From positions 1 through 9,966 of the forward strand of contig DAOVCM010000019.1 in NCBI GenBank assembly GCA_030670015.1: a stretch of 9,966 bases of DNA, given 5' to 3'. The notes under the pieces were generated by a model, which was given only the letters and a program-made list of their open reading frames with translations, ran no database searches and was not told the origin of the DNA. This document shows positions 5,512-9,966 of this stretch, one piece after another; the stretch's first letter is position 1; each line of letters begins with the position of its first letter. The translations under genes were made by a program, and so were the position numbers. Origin of the DNA: Candidatus Bathyarchaeota archaeon. Its GTDB lineage: Archaea > Thermoproteota > Bathyarchaeia > TCS64.

Positions 5512-6600
5512 TTAGAGGGCGGTAAAACCATCAACGGTCTTGGCATCAAGCCGCTTAATGAGTTCGATTACTAAGCGGACAGCATTCTTTGTATCTTTTA
5601 AGCTGAGGAGTCCGACGTGGCTGTGGATGTGCCTGGTAGGCACTGTAATGACCACGGAGGGGCAACCAGCTCTATTCATGTGGATTCGACCTGCGTCTGT
5701 GCCCCCACCGGACATCTGGCTGAGCTGTAGTGGTATCTGGGCCTGCTTCGCAACCTCGAGTATAAACTCTTTCAGGGGCTGGTTTGGGATCATGCTCCTG
5801 TCGTAGGTGAGTAGCGCTGGTCCCTGGCCCATCTTGGTCAGTGCCTCGTGGGGCTTGATGCCTGGGACGTCACCGGCGATGTCCACCTCGAGGACGAGAG
5901 CGACATCAGGCTTGACGACGTGGGCTATCGTCTGGGCGCCCCTGAGGCCGACCTCCTCCTGGACTGTTGCGGCGCCATAAACCGTGTTAGGGTGCTTTAT
6001 CCCCTGCTCCTTGATGCGTCGGATGGCTTCCATAAGAACGAAGGCGCCGATACGGTCGTCGAAGGCTTTCCCCATGGCCACCTTTCCGCCCTGGATTATA
6101 CGGAAGGGGCTCCACGGGACGACAGGATCGCCGACCCTGAGGCCAGCTTCCTCGGCTTCCTCCTTGCTTGTGGCGCCTATATCGATGTACATGTTCTTCT
6201 TCTCCACTACCTTCTTCCGCTCCTCCTGTGACAGGATATGCGGTGGCTTGGCGGCTATCACCCCGTGGATATCGCCCTTGTTTCCACGGATTACAACCCG
6301 CTGGCCCAACAGCACCTGATCCCACCAGCCTCCTAGCTGGTTGAAAGTCAGGAAGCCCTCCTTGGTTACGGATGACACGATAAACCCTACCTCGTCAGTG
6401 TGGCCTGTAATGAGTACACGTGGTCTCTCCGACGAGCCCTTCGAGACGAAGGTGACGGTGCCTAGCTTATCGACGACAACTTCGTCCGAGTAGGGTTCCA
6501 TATACTCCTTGGCTAGGGCGTTAACTTCACGCTCGAACCCAGAGGGTCCGAAAGCCTCCATCATCCTCTTCATGATGTCTAGAGCTTGGTTATCCAACAT
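5512..6600 (-). CDS. M42 family metallo-aminopeptidase (TET/FrvX-type)
   Basis: M42 enzymes are di-metal aminopeptidases that assemble into hollow dodecamers and trim peptides released by proteases. At 362 aa the length is normal. The metal and catalytic residues can all be seen: His67 in TGHTDEVG, Asp181 in AFDDR, Glu215-Glu216 in QEEVGLRG, Asp240 in LEVDIAGD, and His326 in RHIHSHVG. The inserted PDZ-like lid domain lies at about 75-165 (GGWWDQVLLGQRV to RVGDPVVPW). The last site reads HSHVG where HSPxE is more common, a small deviation that leaves the metal-binding His in place. The gene lies 62 bp downstream of trmI on the same strand, so co-transcription is possible, but AT-rich boxes at 6612-6617 and 6631-6638 could give it its own promoter. 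Whether it prefers Glu/Asp, Leu or Lys residues cannot be told. Confidence 0.92.
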   Translation of the reverse strand: MLDNQALDIMKRMMEAFGPSGFEREVNALAKEYMEPYSDEVVVDKLGTVTFVSKGSSERPRVLITGHTDEVGFIVSSVTKEGFLTFNQLGGWWDQVLLGQRVVIRGNKGDIHGVIAAKPPHILSQEERKKVVEKKNMYIDIGATSKEEAEEAGLRVGDPVVPWSPFRIIQGGKVAMGKAFDDRIGAFVLMEAIRRIKEQGIKHPNTVYGAATVQEEVGLRGAQTIAHVVKPDVALVLEVDIAGDVPGIKPHEALTKMGQGPALLTYDRSMIPNQPLKEFILEVAKQAQIPLQLSQMSGGGTDAGRIHMNRAGCPSVVITVPTRHIHSHVGLLSLKDTKNAVRLVIELIKRLDAKTVDGFTAL

Positions 6601-6662
6601 ATCTCATCTGGATATAAGACTGGACTAGAGATTTATGATTAACTTATTGATGGCACACAGGG

Positions 6663-7445
6663 TTAGCTTGATTCTTTCTCCAGCACCTTTCTTGCGGTTG
6701 TGATATAGCCGGAATGGCCAATCATGAGTGTCTGAGGTCGAGTCCTATTCCTAGCGACCGTTATCCGCCTCAAGATAAGCTCAATTGTCTCCAAGTCCAC
6801 GAATGGATGCTCCCTGATAGCTGAGACGGTCTTCATGACCTGCTCTATGGTAGGGCTAAAGGTCGCCAACACGCCGCTTCCCTTCAACGCTAAGTGAGCC
6901 CGTGGGACGACAAGCCAGGGGGTTGCCATGTCGAGAACGACGGCGTCCACATCCGTCTCATCGATGACCTCGGTCACGTCACCCTCTTTCAGCTCAACGT
7001 AGTCCATCAGCCTGGCCCTCTCGATGTTCCTCGCCGCGACCCTTTGAAAATCTGGGTTGATCTCGTAGCTGTACACCTTGCCATCTGGCTTAACGGCGTT
7101 TGCAAGGGCACATGTGAGTGCCCCACTTCCAGTCCCTGCTTCGACTACCCTGCACCCGGTTCCGATGTTCAGTTGCAGCAGCAGGTACCCTATATCCTTT
7201 GGGTACAGAACTTGGGTCCGCCTGTCTGTCTTCACGATTCTGTCTCGGATGAGAGGCTGCAACGCATGGAACTTAACGCCCAGGCTGCTCAACAAGGGTG
7301 AGCCGTATGGCTTGCCTATAAGGTCCCCTAACTCTACGAAACCCTTATGCGTGTGGAATTGCTTGTCAACTTCTACACGTACGAGATATGTACGCTTCTG
7401 GTCCAGGTGAAGTAGGACATCGTCGCCGTCGTTAATAGTTTTCAT
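6663..7445 (-). CDS. trmI: tRNA (adenine-N1)-methyltransferase, TrmI family (m1A57/58)
   Basis: TrmI uses S-adenosylmethionine to methylate N1 of A58 (and in some archaea A57) in the tRNA T-loop. The 260 residues begin with a small β-rich domain (about 1-70), then RRTQVLYPKDIGYLLLQL (75-92), which precedes the Rossmann methyltransferase fold. The SAM-binding motif I is EAGTGSG (102-108), with the acidic ribose-binding residue E128 in YSYEIN. LDMATPW (171-177) carries the conserved Asp and Pro-Trp of the active site, and RITVARNRTRPQT is the family-typical C-terminal segment. Length and motif order are normal. The ATG at 7445 has a TATA-like box starting 31 nt upstream, implying a nearly leaderless mRNA. 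The M42 peptidase gene follows on the same strand. Confidence 0.93.
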   Translation of the reverse strand: MKTINDGDDVLLHLDQKRTYLVRVEVDKQFHTHKGFVELGDLIGKPYGSPLLSSLGVKFHALQPLIRDRIVKTDRRTQVLYPKDIGYLLLQLNIGTGCRVVEAGTGSGALTCALANAVKPDGKVYSYEINPDFQRVAARNIERARLMDYVELKEGDVTEVIDETDVDAVVLDMATPWLVVPRAHLALKGSGVLATFSPTIEQVMKTVSAIREHPFVDLETIELILRRITVARNRTRPQTLMIGHSGYITTARKVLEKESS

Positions 7446-7463
7446 AATGTTCCTATTGGGAGC

Positions 7464-7476
7464 TCCTGCAATAAAT
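7464..7476 (-). promoter_or_regulatory. TATA-type promoter of trmI
   Basis: On the minus strand ATTTATTGCAGGA begins 31 nt before the trmI ATG. The spacing predicts a start of transcription within about 5 nt of the start codon. The same 13 bp are found before the tautomerase gene (1339-1351). Confidence 0.5.
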
Positions 7477-7575
7477 CTTCACCCGTCGGGTTTTTTCAGG
7501 TCCCTCCTGTTAACTAACTGAGAAATAACCTTGCTGATATGACGGTTTTAATTTCTTTACATCGTATGGTTGGTG

Positions 7576-7590
7576 CTCACACCCTGTGAG
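7576..7590. promoter_or_regulatory. 15-bp palindrome next to a TATA box (candidate operator)
   Basis: CTCACA-CCC-TGTGAG has perfect 6-bp arms and ends 2 bp before the TATA box of the small membrane gene, in the BRE/activator position. A second, overlapping dyad, ACCCT-GTG-AGGGT, spans 7581-7593. The binding protein is unknown. Confidence 0.38.
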
Positions 7591-7592
7591 GG

Positions 7593-7600
7593 TTTAAATA
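7593..7600 (+). promoter_or_regulatory. Strong TATA box of the small membrane protein gene
   Basis: TTTAAATA is close to the archaeal TATA consensus. Standard spacing puts the transcription start near 7620-7625, which leaves a leader of about 10-14 nt before the ATG at 7634. Confidence 0.6.
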
Positions 7601-7633
7601 TTCGGGATGGTAGTGTGGGAGTAGTGACGCTGA

Positions 7634-7768
7634 ATGGATATCGGTGACCCTCTCAGATTTCTATTGATAATCGGTACAAATATCTTCGGTGTCTATGCCC
7701 TCTACAAGATTCTCCAGGCGTCCTACTGGTTTTTCAAAGACAGAGCGTCAAAAGAGGAAGAGCTGTAG
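7634..7768 (+). CDS. Small single-pass membrane protein, 44 aa, unknown function
   Basis: The frame encodes 44 residues beginning MDIGDPLRFLLIIGTN and ending SKEEEL. Residues 7-34 form one hydrophobic, aromatic-rich helix (FLLIIGTNIFGVYALYKI, then a patch YWFF). A charged tail follows (KDRASKEEEL) that would sit in the cytoplasm by the positive-inside rule if the N-terminus is outside. Support for its being real: a near-consensus TATA box at 7593-7600 with correct spacing, a dyad beside it, a GGAG about 13 nt before the ATG, and a composition typical of a membrane peptide. It is divergent from trmI and followed by the aldolase gene after 124 bp. I do not recognise the family. It could be a small regulatory subunit of a membrane complex, but nothing in the sequence names a partner. 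Confidence 0.62.
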   Translation: MDIGDPLRFLLIIGTNIFGVYALYKILQASYWFFKDRASKEEEL

Positions 7769-7841
7769 GCTTCCGTTTCTCCTTATCAAATCCGCAAGAA
7801 AAAATTTACAAACACTAGATTTCTGATTCAAGTTGGATAGT

Positions 7842-7885
7842 GATATATAGGCGTTCCTAGACCGTAAATAGACTCATTATGGAGG
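7842..7885 (+). promoter_or_regulatory. Promoter and ribosome-binding site of the aldolase gene
   Basis: GATATATAG (7842-7850) is a good TATA box that predicts a transcription start near 7868. GGAGG (7881-7885) sits 7 nt before the ATG at 7893 and is the best Shine-Dalgarno in the window. This gene is therefore expressed with a proper leader, unlike trmI and the tautomerase gene. Confidence 0.6.
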
Positions 7886-7892
7886 TTCGAGA

Positions 7893-8642
7893 ATGAGAAA
7901 CGAGCTTAAGAGACGGTTGAAGAGAGATGAACAGGTCTACGGAACCTGGATTACTATCGAGAGCCCGATTGTCGCAGAGATGCTCTCCACAATGGGCTTC
8001 GACTACTTCGTCTTCGACACCGAGCATAGTCCCCTTGACATCTATCAGGCTCAGACCCTGATGCAGGCTATGCGTGGTCAGGAAACAACTCCTATCGTTC
8101 GTGCTTGGTGGAACGACCTTGTAGCTATAAAACGTGCCCTCGACATTGGTGCCTACGGAGTCATCGTCCCTTGGGTTAATAACAGGGAGGAGGCTGAGCT
8201 GGCGGTTAAGGCTACTAGGTATGGTCCCAAAGGTCTTAGAGGATGTGGGCCGAGACGCGCCGCGATGTTTGACCCTGATTACCTGAAGACCGCTGATGAG
8301 GAAATCCTAGTTATCTGCCAGATCGAGACAAGGAAGGCTGTTGATAACATTGAGGACATTGCATCGGTGGAGGGCGTCGATGTAACTTACATAGGTCCTG
8401 CCGATCTATCTGCCTCCCTCGGACACCTCGGAGATATGTCCCACCCTGATGTCCAGGAGGCTATAGATACAGTTTATGACGCAACTAAAGCAGCAGGTAA
8501 AGCAGCAGGTATACACCAAGGTTCCGGGAGGACAATAAAGGAGCGCATGGAGAAGGGCTACAACTTCATCACCATCGGCAACGATCTCGTTTTCCTGAAG
8601 AACGGCGTCAACGACCACATGAAGAAGCTGGGGATAAAGTAG
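7893..8642 (+). CDS. HpcH/HpaI-family aldolase (2-oxo-acid class II aldolase)
   Basis: This family of metal-dependent pyruvate aldolases cleaves or forms 4-hydroxy-2-oxo acids such as 2-dehydro-3-deoxyglucarate or 4-hydroxy-2-oxoheptanedioate. The 249 residues match the usual 250-265. The expected active-site residues are all in place: His45 in DTEHSP (the general base), Arg70 in PIVRAW (pyruvate binding), GAYGVIVPWV (86-95), Glu145 in QIETRKAV and Asp171 in GPADLSASLG (metal ligands). The ATG at 7893 follows GGAGG with ideal spacing. The gene is monocistronic and converges on guaB with a 19-bp gap. Residue numbers almost coincide with those recalled for E. coli HpaI (H45, R70, E149, D175). 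The aldehyde partner cannot be told from sequence, and there is no sugar-acid or aromatic-degradation operon nearby to decide. Confidence 0.9.
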   Translation: MRNELKRRLKRDEQVYGTWITIESPIVAEMLSTMGFDYFVFDTEHSPLDIYQAQTLMQAMRGQETTPIVRAWWNDLVAIKRALDIGAYGVIVPWVNNREEAELAVKATRYGPKGLRGCGPRRAAMFDPDYLKTADEEILVICQIETRKAVDNIEDIASVEGVDVTYIGPADLSASLGHLGDMSHPDVQEAIDTVYDATKAAGKAAGIHQGSGRTIKERMEKGYNFITIGNDLVFLKNGVNDHMKKLGIK

Positions 8643-8661
8643 CCTAACCCAACGCCAATTT

Positions 8662-9924
8662 TTACTCGAATTCTATCGTAGCAGGCGGCTTCGGCGTGAC
8701 ATCATAGTAGACCTTTATCACCTTGGGGCATGTGCTCAGGATCTTCTTCGCCGCCGAAATGAGTGTGGACCATGGTATTTCAGAGACTGCGGCTGTGAGA
8801 AAGTCCTCTGTCTCGACGGCGCGTATGGAAATGAAGTAGCCTTCATCGTCCTCCCTCCCTGCGACAAGGTAGAGCACGCGGGTTACCTCGGGGAAGTTAG
8901 ACTGGATTTCCCCTCTCATCCTCTCCAGCGCCTCATATCCAAGATCGATAGGTCTACCCGCTTCATCTACGACCTCCACAGTGGCGACGAAGCCATAAGC
9001 TCGTTTACCATCCACCATACCCGTTGCCTTCTCAGAGAGATAATTCGCCGATATCTGCGACTGTTCCAAGCCCAGGGCATCCGCAGCTTCCCTACGTAAG
9101 ATCTTCGGCGCTTCCATAGCTCCACCGCTCATAATTGCCGCGAAGTACTGGGAGGGCCTCTCTCTCATCAAAGCCTCCTCAACAACAGCTGTCGCGGCTC
9201 TCAGCTGGTCCAGCTTGTCTTCGTTTACCTTCTCCACCACCCGCACTGAAAGGCCTGGGCCAGGGAAAGGCTGTCTCTCAGAAGCCTCGGGAGGCATATT
9301 CATGAACCGGGCGACCTCCCGAACCTGGTACTTGTAGAGGGATGCGATTGGCTCGACGACCTTGAAGCCAAACTTTTCAACCGTGTCTATCCCGATCTGC
9401 TCGAGGATGTTGTGCTGCGTCTTGACACCTCCCTTAGTCTCGTCGATGTCAGCTTTGATAGTTCCCTGAACAAGAATGTTGCATCCTTCAGCCCAAGCTG
9501 CGTCACTCAAGGTCTGGTAAAAAGCCTCCCTGAAAGCCTTCCGCTTCTCCTCGGCGTCGCTGAGGCCTGAGAGGGCTTCAATGAAGCGCGTCCGCTCTTC
9601 GAGGACCTTTACAGGTAGATTCAGTGGCGGAGAGGAGAGCATCGCTTTCACGCTGTCAGGCTCCCCAAGGCGCATGAAGTTGTCATCAATAAACACACAA
9701 ACAAGGTTGTCACCAATTGCCCTGTGAGTAATTAAAGCGGAAACCGTACTGTCGACACCACCTGAAACGGCGATGAGGGCCTTCTTATCACCCAAGGCTT
9801 CACTCACGGCTTTAATTTGCTCCTCAACGAACACTGAGACATCCAGTTCTTCCATGCTTCTCAGTGCATTGTTAGCTAACTGTTTTTTTGTAACAGCTTT
9901 ACTAGGCTTTTTGGTTGAGTTCAT
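8662..9924 (-). CDS. guaB: GMP synthase, ATP-pyrophosphatase subunit, with enlarged dimerization region
   Basis: The enzyme adenylates XMP and converts it to GMP with ammonia from a separate glutaminase subunit (guaAA), which is not in this window. The ATP pyrophosphatase P-loop is SGGVDST (54-60). The lid motif follows (about 154-172, GTIKAD to KTQHNI), then QPFPGPGLSVRV (218-229), and the C-terminus ends in the family signature KPPATIEFE. At 420 aa it is about 110 longer than typical archaeal subunits (around 305-310). The extra sequence lies at about 268-365 within the dimerization region, and residues 328-358 resemble 383-413, as if the module were duplicated. The N-terminal 20-odd Lys-rich residues are also extra, so ATG at codon 24 (MEELDVSVF) may be the true start. 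The symbol guaB here means the archaeal GMP synthase subunit B (GuaAB), not IMP dehydrogenase. Confidence 0.9.
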   Translation of the reverse strand: MNSTKKPSKAVTKKQLANNALRSMEELDVSVFVEEQIKAVSEALGDKKALIAVSGGVDSTVSALITHRAIGDNLVCVFIDDNFMRLGEPDSVKAMLSSPPLNLPVKVLEERTRFIEALSGLSDAEEKRKAFREAFYQTLSDAAWAEGCNILVQGTIKADIDETKGGVKTQHNILEQIGIDTVEKFGFKVVEPIASLYKYQVREVARFMNMPPEASERQPFPGPGLSVRVVEKVNEDKLDQLRAATAVVEEALMRERPSQYFAAIMSGGAMEAPKILRREAADALGLEQSQISANYLSEKATGMVDGKRAYGFVATVEVVDEAGRPIDLGYEALERMRGEIQSNFPEVTRVLYLVAGREDDEGYFISIRAVETEDFLTAAVSEIPWSTLISAAKKILSTCPKVIKVYYDVTPKPPATIEFE

Positions 9925-9966
9925 GTGTGTTTTATGTGAATTCTATCATTAAAAAATCTACGTGTA

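Noticed and set aside
7481..7496. ACCC-GTC-GGGT followed by T6 as an intrinsic terminator
   Set aside because: The stem is only 4 bp and there is no plus-strand gene upstream to terminate; it lies in a divergent promoter gap.

Overview
The window is chromosomal archaeal DNA. Evidence: a class I lysyl-tRNA synthetase, a GMP synthase ATPase subunit with no fused glutaminase, a tRNA-splicing-endonuclease subunit, a TrmI-type tRNA methyltransferase, an M42 (TET-type) peptidase, TATA-type promoters about 30 bp before several start codons, and a candidate box C/D guide RNA. The endonuclease subunit looks non-catalytic, as in heterotetrameric enzymes, which points to a TACK-type lineage (crenarchaeal, thaumarchaeal or bathyarchaeal) rather than a euryarchaeote. 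I cannot narrow this further. No IS element, integrase, CRISPR array, tRNA or rRNA gene was seen.

Layout: 2-298 (+) is the 3' end of hisS. It overlaps tail-to-tail with a degenerate endA-like subunit (282-845, -). A 526-bp gap follows that holds a candidate box C/D sRNA (1191-1252, +). Next is a 59-codon 4-oxalocrotonate tautomerase gene (1372-1551, +), convergent with class I lysS (1566-3218, -). The lysS promoter region carries a 17-bp perfect dyad. A T/G-rich block of about 700 bp without a convincing gene (3219-3916) separates lysS from a GNAT acetyltransferase with a YoaP-like tail (3917-4699, -). That gene is divergent from a VTT/DedA-type membrane protein (4849-5457, +). An M42 peptidase (5512-6600, -) lies downstream of trmI (6663-7445, -) on the same strand. 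Divergent from trmI is a 44-codon single-helix membrane protein (7634-7768, +) with a strong TATA box and an adjacent dyad. Then come an HpcH/HpaI-family aldolase (7893-8642, +) and guaB-type GMP synthase (8662-9924, -), whose dimerization region appears internally duplicated.

How it fits together: much of the left and centre concerns tRNA. It covers charging (hisS, lysS), intron removal (endA), m1A58 methylation (trmI) and, if the sRNA call is right, 2'-O-methylation of the wobble C34 of tRNA-Leu(CAA). The remaining genes are ordinary metabolism and membrane functions, without a clear shared pathway. The most interesting items are the unannotated sRNA with its tRNA target, the degenerate EndA active site, the two-repeat GMP synthase tail, the tiny membrane gene, and two palindromes next to TATA boxes. 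All readings come from inspection only; no database search or folding program was run.
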